Below are positions 42,178 to 54,728 of a stretch of 64,000 nt of DNA, one piece after another. The translations under genes were made by a program, and so were the position numbers. Every line of letters begins with the position of its first letter. Within the stretch, counting starts at the first letter, position 1. The notes beneath the pieces are model-generated. The model saw only the letters and a list, made by a program, of their open reading frames with translations. It did no database searches and was not told the origin of the DNA. Source of the DNA: Modestobacter sp. Leaf380 (GTDB lineage: Bacteria; Actinomycetota; Actinomycetes; Mycobacteriales; Geodermatophilaceae); contig NZ_LMQC01000001.1 in assembly GCF_001424485.1 (NCBI RefSeq), positions 501,755 to 565,754 on the forward strand. Reading direction: 5' to 3'.

Positions 42178-42206
42178 ACGATACCCGGGCGGGTGGACCC
42201 GGTCAA
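42178..42206 (-). promoter_or_regulatory. rpsL (str operon) promoter
   Basis: On the minus strand TTGACC (42206-42201) and TATCGT (42183-42178) are spaced by exactly 17 bases, a good housekeeping sigma-type promoter. Transcription would start near 42171 and give a leader of about 320 nt before rpsL. Confidence 0.7.
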
Positions 42207-42421
42207 AGCCGGGTCCGTCACGCCTGCGCTGGGCACCGTGACCGACGTCGTGCACCACCGGTACCCGGAGGCCGGACGTGGTGCGGACGACGGTCCCTGG
42301 GTGCCCGGCCACTGCGAGGGGAGACCCCGGGCAGCGGCCGGCCGGGACCAAACCAGAGGCGACGGTACCCGGCCCCCGGCCCCGTGTCAGGTGACGCGAC
42401 CGCCGGGCCGCCCGATCGCTC

Positions 42422-42444
42422 CTGTCAGACCCTCCCCCTACCGT
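42422..42444 (+). promoter_or_regulatory. RecA-NDp/PafBC-like promoter of the protease gene
   Basis: The sequence CTGTCAGACCC, six bases and TACCGT follow the spacing of the known LexA-independent actinobacterial DNA-damage promoter (TTGTCAGTGGC-N6-TAGGGT). The TGTCAG core and the TAnnnT -10 box match. The protease GTG is 63 bases downstream. Recognition by PafBC is inferred. Confidence 0.5.
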
Positions 42445-42507
42445 CGGGAGTCGAACGGTCACACCGGCCCGGGACCCACCCGGCTGGACCGCCCCCAGGA
42501 GGCCACC

Positions 42508-43485
42508 GTGCACGTCGACTCCGCCCGCGAGCTGAAGGCCCTGCTGTCCCGCCGGCTCTCCGAGGCGCCTCCCGGGTCGGTGGTGGCCAGTGGCGTCCCC
42601 TCGGGCTCGGACTGGAGCGGCGTGGCGCTCGGGCTGACCCCCGTCGGGCCGGGCCAGGTGCACCTCGCGGTCCGGCTGGTGGCCGAGACCGACGCGGCCC
42701 GCGTGCTCGAGGGGCTCGGCGAGGCTGCACGCAGCGAGGTCGACGTCCGGGTGATCGGCCCCGTCCGCCCCCTCACCTCCCCCACACCCGGGCAGCTGCA
42801 ACGCCGCACCCGCCCGCTGGTGCCGGGTCTGTCGATCGCCCAGCGGGACGTGACGGCCGGGACGCTGGGAGGCTTCGTGCGTCGCGCCGGGGCGGGCGGG
42901 CTGCTCGTGCTGTCCAACAACCACGTGCTGGCCGACAGCGACCTGGCCACCGTCGGGGACCCGGTCCTGCAGCCCGGGCCGGCGGACGGCGGCACCGCAC
43001 AGGACCGTGTCGGCGTGCTCACGGCCGCCCAGCGCTTCTCGGCCACCGGCAACCTCGTGGACGCCGCGGTCGCCGCCCTCGACGACGGGGTGGACGCCGA
43101 CCCGGCCGGCTACCCGGGTGGCCCGCTGCTGGGCATCGTCGCTGCCGCGCTGGACGTGGACCCCGACGAGGACGTCGAGAAGGTCGGCCGGACCACCGGC
43201 CACACCCACGGCCGGATCACCGCCGTCGAGGTCGACGGGGTCGGCGTGCAGTACGACGAAGGCGTCTACACCTTCGACGACCAGATCGAGATCGAGGGCC
43301 GCACCGGCTCCTTCAGCGAGGGCGGTGACTCCGGCTCGGTCATCTGGCGCAGCCGGGACCGGGCCGCGCTGGGCCTGCTGTTCGCCGGCTCGACGACGGG
43401 TGGGGCCAACGGCGGGGGCGTCACCTTCGCCAACCCGCTGGCCACCGTCCTGGACGTGCTGGGGCTGGAGTGGGTCGCCGACTGA
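42508..43485 (+). CDS. trypsin-like serine protease without signal peptide
   Basis: A 325-residue protein with an AGGAGG site five bases before its GTG. Residues 105-315 form a chymotrypsin-fold protease. The catalytic triad is His139 (LSNNHVLAD), probably Asp185 (NLVDAAVAAL) and Ser275 (GGDSGS, 272-277), with KVGRTTGHTHGRITAV between. The block PGLSIAQRDVTAGTLGGFV precedes it, as in bacterial trypsin-like peptidases of the NAL1-related type. Residues 25-90 form a small alpha/beta module around GVALGL. There is no signal peptide or membrane helix, so it should be cytoplasmic. The target is unknown. A DNA-damage-type promoter lies upstream. Confidence 0.85.
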   Translation: MHVDSARELKALLSRRLSEAPPGSVVASGVPSGSDWSGVALGLTPVGPGQVHLAVRLVAETDAARVLEGLGEAARSEVDVRVIGPVRPLTSPTPGQLQRRTRPLVPGLSIAQRDVTAGTLGGFVRRAGAGGLLVLSNNHVLADSDLATVGDPVLQPGPADGGTAQDRVGVLTAAQRFSATGNLVDAAVAALDDGVDADPAGYPGGPLLGIVAAALDVDPDEDVEKVGRTTGHTHGRITAVEVDGVGVQYDEGVYTFDDQIEIEGRTGSFSEGGDSGSVIWRSRDRAALGLLFAGSTTGGANGGGVTFANPLATVLDVLGLEWVAD

Positions 43486-43541
43486 CCCGTCCAGCCGGGT
43501 GAGGTCTGGGCAGGACCGCTTCCCGGGTGGACCATGGGTGC

Positions 43542-43778
43542 ATGACCGCTGCCCACCCGGACCGCTCGGCCGCCCGTGCGGCCAAGACCGAGCTCGCCGC
43601 ACGGCTGGCGGCCGAACCCGGCGTCGTGGGTGTGGGGCTGGCACGGCGGGACACCGAGTACGTGGTCCGCGTCGACCTGACCGACAGCGGTGCGGGCTCG
43701 CGCGTACCGGGGACGGTCTCGGGCGTCAGGGTCGTCACCCAGGTGATCGGCGGCGTCCGGGCCCTGCCCGCGACCTGA
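43542..43778 (+). CDS. 78-residue protein resembling a protease-associated module
   Basis: It starts at the ATG at 43542, 57 bases after the protease stop. Residues 15-60 read as helix, VVGVGL (28-33), then YVVRVDL, and near the end VPGTVSGVRVVTQVIGG. This pattern resembles the small module that precedes the catalytic domain in NAL1-like and related trypsin-family proteins, including residues 25-90 of the neighbouring protease. It could be a free-standing partner, chaperone or inhibitor. No cysteines, signal peptide or enzyme motif are seen. A GTG five codons upstream is an alternative start. Confidence 0.62.
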   Translation: MTAAHPDRSAARAAKTELAARLAAEPGVVGVGLARRDTEYVVRVDLTDSGAGSRVPGTVSGVRVVTQVIGGVRALPAT

Positions 43779-43929
43779 CCCCGCTCCCCCGACACCCGCC
43801 GTCCACCACACCCGCTCCACCAGCCCACGCACTCCGCGACACCCGCTCCTGCATGAGCTCGCCGCCGGGAGGAGGCGCGTGTCACAGTGCCGGCAGACGG
43901 CGATCGTCGCCGCCGGCGAGGGGGCACAC

Positions 43930-44970
43930 GTGCGCATCGGCATCCAGGCGGCCTACGCAGGGGACTTCCGGCAGACCGCGAGCGAGATCGCCGACCTCGA
44001 GCAGGTCGGCCTCGACGTGGCGGTCTGCGCGGAGGTGTACACCTTCGACGCGGTCAGCCAGCTCGGCTACCTCGCCGCGGTCACCGAGCGGGTCGAGCTG
44101 ATGAGCGGGATCCTCCCCCTCTACAGCCGGACCCCGGCGCTGACGGCGATGACCGCGGCCGGCCTGGACTTCGTGTCCGGTGGCCGGTTCACCCTGGGTC
44201 TGGGCGCCTCGGGGCCGCAGGTCGTCGAGGGCTGGCACGGCGTCCCCTACGACGCACCGCTGGCCCGCACGCGCGAGCTGGTGGAGATCTGCCGGCAGGT
44301 GTGGCGCCGCGAGAAGCTGGAGCACGCCGGCCCCAAGTACACCGTTCCCCTGCCCGCGGACCAAGGCACCGGCCTGGGCAAGGCGCTCAAGCTGATCAAC
44401 ACCCCGGTCCGGGAGCGCATCCCGGTCATGCTGGCCGCGATCGGCCCCAAGAACGTCGAGCTGGCCGCGGAGATCGCCGAGGTCTGGGAACCCATCTGGT
44501 TCCACCCCGAGCGCGCAGCGGACGTCTGGGGGGACGCGCTGACCGCCGGGCGGGCCCGTCGCGACCCCGCCCTCGGCGAGCTGGGCATCGTGGCCGGTGT
44601 CCCGGTGGCCATCGGCGAGCACGTCGACCACCTGCTGGACGCCGTCCGTCCGGCCCTGGCCCTCTACGTCGGCGGGATGGGTGCCAGGGGGAAGAACTTC
44701 TACAACGACCTCGCCGTCCGCTACGGGTACGCCGAGGCCGCCGCGACCGTGCAGGACCTCTACCTGTCCGGCCGGAAGGACGAGGCGGCGGCCGCACTGC
44801 CCGAGGACCTGGTCCGGGCGGTGTCACTGGTCGGGCCGGAGTCCTGGGTGGCCGAGCGGATCGCCGCCTTCGCCGAGGCCGGGGTCACGGTGCTGACCTG
44901 CCAGCCGCTGGACGACAGCCGGGAGGGTCGGCGGGCGACCGTCGAGACCATGGCCCGGCTCTGCCACTGA
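43930..44970 (+). CDS. LLM-class (F420-type) oxidoreductase
   Basis: A 346-residue TIM-barrel protein of the luciferase-like superfamily, probably using coenzyme F420 or flavin. It begins VRIGIQAAYAGDF, the first barrel strand, and shows SGGRFTLGLGASGPQVVEGWHG and VPVMLAAIGPKNVELAAEIAE-like stretches (read as in IPVMLAAIGPKN). The GTG at 43930 has a GAGGGG site five bases upstream. An earlier GTG at 43879 has its AGGAGG only three bases away and lacks conserved sequence. Substrate unknown. It follows the small protein after 151 bases and may or may not be co-transcribed. Confidence 0.85.
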   Translation: MRIGIQAAYAGDFRQTASEIADLEQVGLDVAVCAEVYTFDAVSQLGYLAAVTERVELMSGILPLYSRTPALTAMTAAGLDFVSGGRFTLGLGASGPQVVEGWHGVPYDAPLARTRELVEICRQVWRREKLEHAGPKYTVPLPADQGTGLGKALKLINTPVRERIPVMLAAIGPKNVELAAEIAEVWEPIWFHPERAADVWGDALTAGRARRDPALGELGIVAGVPVAIGEHVDHLLDAVRPALALYVGGMGARGKNFYNDLAVRYGYAEAAATVQDLYLSGRKDEAAAALPEDLVRAVSLVGPESWVAERIAAFAEAGVTVLTCQPLDDSREGRRATVETMARLCH

Positions 44971-45020
44971 CCCGACCGGTGTTGCGTCACGTGACGCTCA
45001 CGCGGGCGACCCCGGACGCA

Positions 45021-45058
45021 GAGAGGCCCCGCAGACCGGGTGGTCTGCGGGGCCTCTC
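45021..45058. terminator. 17-bp bidirectional terminator between LLM gene and rpoC
   Basis: Bases 45021-45037 and 45042-45058 are perfectly complementary around a GGGT loop. The hairpin lies between two convergent genes, 50 bases after the oxidoreductase stop and 39 bases after the rpoC stop, so it can serve both strands. Confidence 0.8.
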
Positions 45059-45071
45059 CCACGTGCTGGGT

Positions 45072-45093
45072 CAGGCTCCCTGACGGGAGCCTG
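45072..45093 (-). terminator. 9-bp hairpin directly after rpoC
   Basis: Bases 45072-45080 and 45085-45093 pair perfectly around a TGAC loop, three bases after the rpoC stop. It stands in tandem with the larger hairpin at 45021-45058. Confidence 0.55.
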
Positions 45094-45096
45094 CCG

Positions 45097-49005
<3,909 letters not shown>

Positions 49006-49058
49006 CTGATTACCCCTTTCCGGGGCTAGTTCTTCGTTTCTTGAGTCACGAGGTGGTG

Positions 49059-49091
49059 GCCGGCCGGCCCCGGGTCACGGGGCCGGCCGGC
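49059..49091 (-). terminator. 14-bp hairpin between rpoB and rpoC
   Basis: Bases 49059-49072 and 49078-49091 pair perfectly around a 5-base loop. It starts six bases after the rpoB stop, inside the rpoBC unit, without a U-run. Partial termination or mRNA processing is possible. Confidence 0.6.
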
Positions 49092-49097
49092 GGTCGA

Positions 49098-52000
49098 TCA
49101 GACGTCCTCGACGGAGGAGGGCTCACGACGGCTGAGGTCGATGCCCAGCTCCTCGGCGGCCCGGAAGACCTCGTCGTCGGTGTCGCGCAGCTCGATCGCG
49201 TTGCCGTCGGAGGAGAGGACCTCCACGTTCAGGCACAGCGACTGGAGCTCCTTGAGCAGCACCTTGAACGACTCGGGGATGCCCGGCTCGGGGATGTTCT
49301 CGCCCTTGACGATGGCCTCGTAGACCTTCACGCGGCCCAGGATGTCGTCGGACTTGATCGTCAGCAGCTCCTGCAGCGCGTACGCGGCGCCGTAGGCCTG
49401 CATCGCCCAGCACTCCATCTCACCGAAGCGCTGACCACCGAACTGCGCCTTACCACCCAGCGGCTGCTGCGTGATCATCGAGTACGGGCCGGTGGAGCGG
49501 GCGTGGATCTTGTCGTCCACCAGGTGCAGGAGCTTCAGGATGTAGACGTAGCCCACCGAGATCGGCTCGGGGAAGGGCTCCCCGGAACGACCGTCGAACA
49601 GCCGGGCCTTGCCGGTCTCCTTGACCAGACGCTCGCCGTCACGGGTGAGGGTCGTGGAGCCCAGCAGGCCCACGATCTCCTCCTCGCGCGCACCGTCGAA
49701 GACGGGGGTGGCGGTCCGGGTGCCGGGAGCGGCACCGCGGGCGCCGGCGGGGAGCTTCTTGGCCCACTCCGGGTCGCCCTCGACCTGCCAGCCCGTCTTG
49801 GCCACCCACCCGAGGTGGGTCTCCAGGACCTGACCGACGTTCATCCGGCCGGGCACGCCCAGCGGGTTGAGCACGATGTCGACCGGGGTGCCGTCCTCGA
49901 GGAAGGGCATGTCCTCCTGGGGGAGGATCTTGGAGATGACGCCCTTGTTCCCGTGCCGGCCGGCGAGCTTGTCGCCGTCGGAGATCTTGCGCATCTGGGC
50001 CACGTAGACCCGGATGAGCTCGTTCACGCCGGCGGGGAGCTCGTCGCCGTCCTCGCGGGAGAACACGCGGACGCCGATGACCTTCCCGGACTCACCGTGC
50101 TTGACCTTGAGGCTGGTGTCGCGGACCTCGCGGGCCTTCTCACCGAAGATGGCGCGCAGCAGGCGCTCCTCGGGGGTCAGCTCGGTCTCGCCCTTGGGCG
50201 TGACCTTCCCGACCAGGATGTCGCCGGGGACGACCTCGGCACCGATGCGGATGATGCCGCGCTCGTCGAGGTCGGCGAGGACCTCCTCGGAGACGTTCGG
50301 GATGTCCCGGGTGATCTCCTCGGCGCCCAGCTTGGTGTCGCGGGCGTCGACCTCGAACTCCTCGATGTGGATCGAGGACAGGACGTCGTCCTGCACGAGG
50401 CGCTGCGACAGGATGATCGCGTCCTCGTAGTTGTGGCCCTCCCACGGCATGAAGGCCACGAGCAGGTTCTTGCCCAGCGCCATCTCGCCCTGGTCGGTGC
50501 ACGGACCGTCGGCGATGACCTGGCCGACCTCGACCCGCTGGCCCTCCTCGACGACCGGGGACTGGTTGATCGAGGTGCCCTGGTTCGAGCGGCGGAACTT
50601 CAGCAGCCGGTAGGTCTGCCGGGTCCCGTCGTCGGCCATGACGGTCACGAAGTCGGCGGTGGAGTCCTCGACCACACCGGCCTTCTCCGCCACGACCACG
50701 TCGCCGGCGTCGACGGCGGCACGCAGCTCCATGCCGGTGCCGACCAGCGGCGCCTCGCTGCGCAGCAGCGGGACGGCCTGACGCTGCATGTTCGCGCCCA
50801 TCAGGGCGCGGTTGGCGTCGTCGTGCTCCAGGAACGGGATCATCGCGGTGGCGACCGAGGTCATCTGTCGCGGCGAGACGTCCATGTAGTCGACGTTCTC
50901 GGGGGCGAGGTAGTCGACCTCACCGCCCTTGGTGCGGACCAGGACCCGCTCCTCGGCCAGGCGGCCCTTCGCGTCCAGCGGGCTGTTGGCCTGTGCGACG
51001 ACGAAGCGGTCCTCCTCGTCCGCGGTGAGGTAGTCGATCTGGTCGGTGACGGTGCCGTCCTCGACCTTGCGGTAGGGGGTCTCGATGAACCCGAAGGCGT
51101 TGACCCGGCCGAAGGAGGACAGCGACCCGATCAGGCCGATGTTCGGGCCTTCCGGGGTCTCGATCGGGCACATCCGGCCGTAGTGGCTGGGGTGCACGTC
51201 ACGCACCTCCATGCCGGCGCGCTCACGGGACAGACCACCCGGGCCCAGCGCCGACAGGCGGCGCTTGTGGGTCAGGCCCGCGAGCGGGTTGGTCTGGTCC
51301 ATGAACTGCGAGAGCTGGCTGGTGCCGAAGAACTCCTTGATGGAGGCGACGACGGGCCGGATGTTGATCAGGGTCTGCGGCGTGATCGCCTCGACGTCCT
51401 GGGTCGTCATCCGCTCGCGGACCACGCGCTCCATGCGGGACAGGCCGACCCGGATCTGGTTCTGGATCAGCTCACCCACCGTGCGCAGGCGACGGTTGCC
51501 GAAGTGGTCGATGTCGTCGACGCCGTGGTCGGGCTCGCCGGCGTGCAGACGCACGACGTACTCGATCGTGGCGACGATGTCGTCCTCGGTCAGCGTCTGC
51601 GTCGGCTGCGGGACGGCGACGCCGAGCTTCTTGTTGACCTTGTACCGACCGACGCGGGCCAGGTCGTAGCGCTTGGGGTTGAAGAACAGGTTCTCCAGCA
51701 GCGCCTGGGCCGACTCACGCGTCGGCGGCTCGCCCGGACGCAGCTTGCGGTAGATGTCCAGCAGCGCCTCGTCCTGGCCGGCGATGTGGTCCTTCTCCAG
51801 GGTGGCCAGCATCGTGGGCGACCACTGGAAGTGCTCGCGGATGCGGTCCTCGCTCCAGCCCAGGGCCTTGAGCAGCACGGAGACCGGCTGACGGCGCTTG
51901 CGGTCGATGCGCACGCCGACGGTGTCGCGCTTGTCGACGTCGAACTCCAGCCAGGCACCCCGGCTGGGGATGACCTTGGCGGAGAAGACGTCCTTGTCGC

Positions 52001-52595
52001 TGGTCTTGTCCAGGGTCTTGTCGAAGTAGACGCCCGGGGAGCGGACCAGCTGGGAGACGACGACGCGCTCGGTGCCGTTGATCACGAACGTGCCCTTGCG
52101 GGTCATGATCGGGAAGTCGCCCATGAACACCGTCTGGCTCTTGATCTCGCCGGTGGTGTTGTTCATGAACTCGGCGGTGACGAACAGCGGCGCCGCGTAC
52201 GTCATGTCCTTGTCCTTGCACTCCTCGAGGGAGGCCTTGACGTCCTCGAAGCGCGGGTTGGAGAAGGACAGCGACATCGAGCCGCTGAAGTCCTCGATCG
52301 GGGAGATCTCCTCGAGGATGTCGGCCAGGCCGCCGACGGCGGTCTCCGCGTCCTCGGGGGACAGCGTCGCCTTCCACTCCTGGCTGCCGACCAGCCAGTC
52401 GAAGGAGGCGGTCTGCAGCGCCAGCAGGTCCGGGACCTCGAGAGGCTCGTGGATCTTGGCGAAGGAGACGCGCAGGGGCGCGCCCGGGATCTTCTGCGCG
52501 GCCGTGCCGGCGGTGTGCGCGCTGTTCTGGGGGTCGTCCGGGATGATCTGCTCGGTGCTGGTGGTGTCCGTGCTGGTGGGGCTGGAGCCTGCCAA
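49098..52595 (-). CDS. rpoB: DNA-directed RNA polymerase subunit beta
   Basis: Core polymerase subunit, 1165 residues from a TTG at 52595. This start is chosen because GAAAGGA lies six bases upstream and the context (CGCATCTTGGCAG) matches the known TTG start of M. tuberculosis rpoB; a GTG at 52619 would add eight residues. [19 protein letters not shown] opens the conserved part. The rifampicin-binding region (about 420-455: [20 protein letters not shown] and [14 protein letters not shown]) is wild type, so sensitivity is expected. Confidence 0.98.
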   Translation of the reverse strand: MAGSSPTSTDTTSTEQIIPDDPQNSAHTAGTAAQKIPGAPLRVSFAKIHEPLEVPDLLALQTASFDWLVGSQEWKATLSPEDAETAVGGLADILEEISPIEDFSGSMSLSFSNPRFEDVKASLEECKDKDMTYAAPLFVTAEFMNNTTGEIKSQTVFMGDFPIMTRKGTFVINGTERVVVSQLVRSPGVYFDKTLDKTSDKDVFSAKVIPSRGAWLEFDVDKRDTVGVRIDRKRRQPVSVLLKALGWSEDRIREHFQWSPTMLATLEKDHIAGQDEALLDIYRKLRPGEPPTRESAQALLENLFFNPKRYDLARVGRYKVNKKLGVAVPQPTQTLTEDDIVATIEYVVRLHAGEPDHGVDDIDHFGNRRLRTVGELIQNQIRVGLSRMERVVRERMTTQDVEAITPQTLINIRPVVASIKEFFGTSQLSQFMDQTNPLAGLTHKRRLSALGPGGLSRERAGMEVRDVHPSHYGRMCPIETPEGPNIGLIGSLSSFGRVNAFGFIETPYRKVEDGTVTDQIDYLTADEEDRFVVAQANSPLDAKGRLAEERVLVRTKGGEVDYLAPENVDYMDVSPRQMTSVATAMIPFLEHDDANRALMGANMQRQAVPLLRSEAPLVGTGMELRAAVDAGDVVVAEKAGVVEDSTADFVTVMADDGTRQTYRLLKFRRSNQGTSINQSPVVEEGQRVEVGQVIADGPCTDQGEMALGKNLLVAFMPWEGHNYEDAIILSQRLVQDDVLSSIHIEEFEVDARDTKLGAEEITRDIPNVSEEVLADLDERGIIRIGAEVVPGDILVGKVTPKGETELTPEERLLRAIFGEKAREVRDTSLKVKHGESGKVIGVRVFSREDGDELPAGVNELIRVYVAQMRKISDGDKLAGRHGNKGVISKILPQEDMPFLEDGTPVDIVLNPLGVPGRMNVGQVLETHLGWVAKTGWQVEGDPEWAKKLPAGARGAAPGTRTATPVFDGAREEEIVGLLGSTTLTRDGERLVKETGKARLFDGRSGEPFPEPISVGYVYILKLLHLVDDKIHARSTGPYSMITQQPLGGKAQFGGQRFGEMECWAMQAYGAAYALQELLTIKSDDILGRVKVYEAIVKGENIPEPGIPESFKVLLKELQSLCLNVEVLSSDGNAIELRDTDDEVFRAAEELGIDLSRREPSSVEDV

Positions 52596-53011
52596 GATGC
52601 GTCCTTTCAAGGACCTCACGACGTGCGGGCGGTCGGTGCGGGTCGTCCGTCGGCGGTGTAGGCGGCGCTGCTCCCCGACGCCCGTCAGACCACCCGTCCG
52701 AGCAGGTCAGCGCGGGGTGGGCCGGGGTTGTTCCCGGCCTCCCGGGGCGACCCGGATCAGCGGGTGGACGGGCAGAGGGCAGCGCAACAGGTGACCCTAC
52801 CCCTACCGGGGCCCGATGTCCATGCGGGGTCACCGGACCCCACCCCTCCCCGCGCCCGGCCCGGGTCCGGCCCGGGCGGGCGCCCCAGTGGGGGGCGCGG
52901 GCGGGGCCTCACGGGCGGGACGCGGAGGACGCGTCCGCGGTGATGATGCCAGCGACGGGCCCTCCCCCGCACCGCCACGCCGGGCGCGACCGCATCCCGG
53001 GCGCCCCGGAG
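52596..53011. other. 416-bp gap between the mce operon and rpoB
   Basis: No gene is supported. It holds the rpoB promoter (52822-52794) with a leader of about 190 nt on the minus strand. On the mce side I see several CCCGGGC-type palindromes but no clean terminator. An rpoB-directed attenuator could lie in the leader, but none is convincing by eye. Confidence 0.6.
52794..52822 (-). promoter_or_regulatory. rpoB promoter
   Basis: On the minus strand TGGACA (52822-52817) and TAGGGT (52799-52794) are spaced by 17 bases, close to the actinobacterial housekeeping consensus. The predicted start near 52787 gives a leader of about 190 nt. Confidence 0.7.
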
Positions 53012-54025
53012 TCAGCTGGTGGTCAGCAGGGTGAGCTCGCTGATCTTCCAGTCGCCGTCGACCTGCGTGACCGTGACCCGCACGGTCTGGGTGCAGGACT
53101 GTGCGCCGTCGGCGGTGACGGTGCACTCGGAGCCGGCCGGGGCGGCCTGGGTGCCGGAGTTCACCGAGGACACCACGTACTGGCCGAAGACGACCAGGGT
53201 CGCCTGGTCCTGGGACTCGGCCACCTGCTGCAGGCCCACCTCGAGCACGTCGTAGCTGGTGGTCGCCGAGACCTGCTCGTAGGTGTCGATGATCCCGCCC
53301 TGGGACAGATCGGCCTCGTACTGGTCGCGCAGGTCCCCGGTGAGGGCGTCCAGCTTGCGCTGCACGCTGCCCTCGGAGTCCTGGTAGTCGTAGGCGTAGA
53401 CGTCCTGCACGCCTTCGCGGGCGGCGGTGAACACCTCGGCGTCGACGGTGGCCGGGTGGGTGCGCTGCCACAGCAGCCAGCCACCGCCGGCCGCGGTGAG
53501 CACGCACAGCAGGGCCAGCACGAGCACCAGAGCCGGGACGCGGCCCCGCGAGGACGGTCCCGACGAGGACGCTGAGGACGGCGCGGCCGGTGACGACGAC
53601 GCACGGGCCGACGACGCACGGGCCGACGTCGCACCCCGCGTGGTCCGCCCGGCCCGGCGTGGCCCGTCGTCCGCGGCTGCAGCCCGGGCCGTAGCGGCGG
53701 CGGCCGCGGTCGTCGGCGTCGCGGCGGCGGTCGACCGCGCGCGCGGGCTGGGCCGTCGACGTGCGGTGGCCTCCTCGACCGCTCCCGCCGGCGGGGCCGG
53801 GGCCGGGGCTGCGGCCGGAGCCGGAGCCGCCTCGTCCTCGTCGGCCCGGCGGCTGCCGGCCACCCGGGGACGCGGGGAGGGCCGCAGCGCCGGCCGGGCG
53901 GCGCCGGACCTGGGCCGGGGGGTGGGTCGCGGGCGGTCCGCCCGGGTGCCGCCGACGGGCGTGTCGTCCGCGGGGGTGCCGTCAGAGGGGGTGCCGTCAG
54001 AGGGGGTGCCGGTCACGTCGCTCAC
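53012..54025 (-). CDS. Mce-associated membrane protein with disordered N-terminus
   Basis: A 337-residue protein. Residues 1-160 are low-complexity (Pro/Arg/Ala/Ser/Thr-rich, cytoplasmic by prediction). A single transmembrane helix follows (about 160-185, LVLVLALLCVLTAAGGGWLLW), then an extracytoplasmic domain of about 150 residues. This domain has the Mce-associated pattern (ATVDAEVFTAAREGVQDVYAYDY ... VDGDWKISELTLL, in parts) and one Cys pair. Such proteins are thought to stabilise or assist Mce complexes. The GTG start overlaps the previous stop (GTGA). It is the last gene of the mce operon. Confidence 0.82.
   Translation of the reverse strand: MSDVTGTPSDGTPSDGTPADDTPVGGTRADRPRPTPRPRSGAARPALRPSPRPRVAGSRRADEDEAAPAPAAAPAPAPPAGAVEEATARRRPSPRARSTAAATPTTAAAAATARAAAADDGPRRAGRTTRGATSARASSARASSSPAAPSSASSSGPSSRGRVPALVLVLALLCVLTAAGGGWLLWQRTHPATVDAEVFTAAREGVQDVYAYDYQDSEGSVQRKLDALTGDLRDQYEADLSQGGIIDTYEQVSATTSYDVLEVGLQQVAESQDQATLVVFGQYVVSSVNSGTQAAPAGSECTVTADGAQSCTQTVRVTVTQVDGDWKISELTLLTTS
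53981..54010. repeat. two exact 15-bp tandem repeats in the Mce-associated gene
   Basis: The unit GTCAGAGGGGGTGCC occurs twice in direct succession and encodes GTPSD repeats near the N-terminus. A degenerate third copy (GTPADD) adjoins. The repeat is likely to vary in copy number. Confidence 0.85.
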
Positions 54026-54621
54026 CGTCCCGTGATCCCGGACAGCAACCAGCGGTCGCCGTCCTTGGTCAGGTCGACCTGGATGCGGTAGCGCTGCACC
54101 TGGGTCTGCTCGGAGGCACTGCTGGACTGGGTGGACTGGATGACCATGTAGACGGTGGCGCTGTCGGTGCCGGCCGCCCCGACGGCGGCACCCACGACCT
54201 CGGTGTTGACGACGGCCTGGGCGGCGGTGATCTCCTGCCGGCGGCTGTCGAGCTGGTCGACGGACTCGGTCTGCAGGTCCCCGGTGGTGACCGAGCGGAT
54301 CTGCTGGATGTCGTCGTCGAGGGTCACGTGGTCGAAGGAGGCGACGTCGACGATCCCGGCGCGGGCGGCCTGCAGGACGTCGACGTAGTCCTCGGTGCGC
54401 ACCGAGGAGCCCTCGGGCCGGGTGGCCAGCAGCCAGCCGGTCCCGGCCAGCAGCAGGACCAGCAGGACGGCGAGCACCGGCACGAGGGGCAACGAGGCCC
54501 GCCGGCGGTGCCCGGCCGCGTCGGACCCGTCCTCGGGCTCGGTGTCGGTGCCCGCGTCGGGGACGTCGACACGTTCCTCCGCGTCGGCTCCGCGCTCGTC
54601 GGCTCGGGTGTGGTCGGCCAC
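54022..54621 (-). CDS. Mce-associated membrane protein
   Basis: A 199-residue protein with an acidic cytoplasmic N-terminus (1-40). One transmembrane helix follows (44-66, LPLVPVLAVLLVLLLAGTGW), then an extracytoplasmic domain with the Mce-associated signature (EDYVDVLQAARAGIVDVASFDH). The end of the domain is VDLTKDGDRWLLSGITG. The GTG at 54621 is chosen because GAGAGGAG lies seven bases upstream; an in-frame start at 54684 would add 21 poorly supported residues. It lies 107 bases after mceF, and its stop overlaps the next gene. Confidence 0.82.
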   Translation of the reverse strand: MADHTRADERGADAEERVDVPDAGTDTEPEDGSDAAGHRRRASLPLVPVLAVLLVLLLAGTGWLLATRPEGSSVRTEDYVDVLQAARAGIVDVASFDHVTLDDDIQQIRSVTTGDLQTESVDQLDSRRQEITAAQAVVNTEVVGAAVGAAGTDSATVYMVIQSTQSSSASEQTQVQRYRIQVDLTKDGDRWLLSGITGR

Positions 54622-54728
54622 GGGGCGCTCCTCTCGTGCGGTCGGTCGTGGGGTGGGCTCGGGCGGGCCCGTGGCGGCGATCACGCCAGCGCCCGCGTCG
54701 GGGGCGCCGCGGTACCCGGCCGGGCGGG

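Larger units (their letters stand above)
41849..42507. other. 659-bp divergent intergenic region, rpsL / protease
   Basis: No gene is supported here. On the minus side lies a strong promoter (42206-42178) and a leader of about 320 nt down to rpsL. The leader shows only short hairpins, such as 42151-42156 with 42161-42166. On the plus side lies a DNA-damage-type promoter (42422-42444) followed by an AGGAGG site at 42497-42502. Open frames in this stretch are GC-rich artefacts. Confidence 0.7.

Noticed and set aside
42193-42507. Upstream extension of the protease reading frame
   Set aside because: The extension crosses the rpsL promoter and is low-quality sequence. The AGGAGG site before the GTG at 42508 marks the start.
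43779-43929. Extra start of the LLM gene at the GTG at 43879
   Set aside because: Its AGGAGG is only three bases away and the added 17 residues are not barrel-like. The GTG at 43930 has a better-spaced site.
49041-52661. 1206-codon open frame on the plus strand opposite rpoB
   Set aside because: Antisense shadow of rpoB with the same biased composition and no ribosome-binding site.
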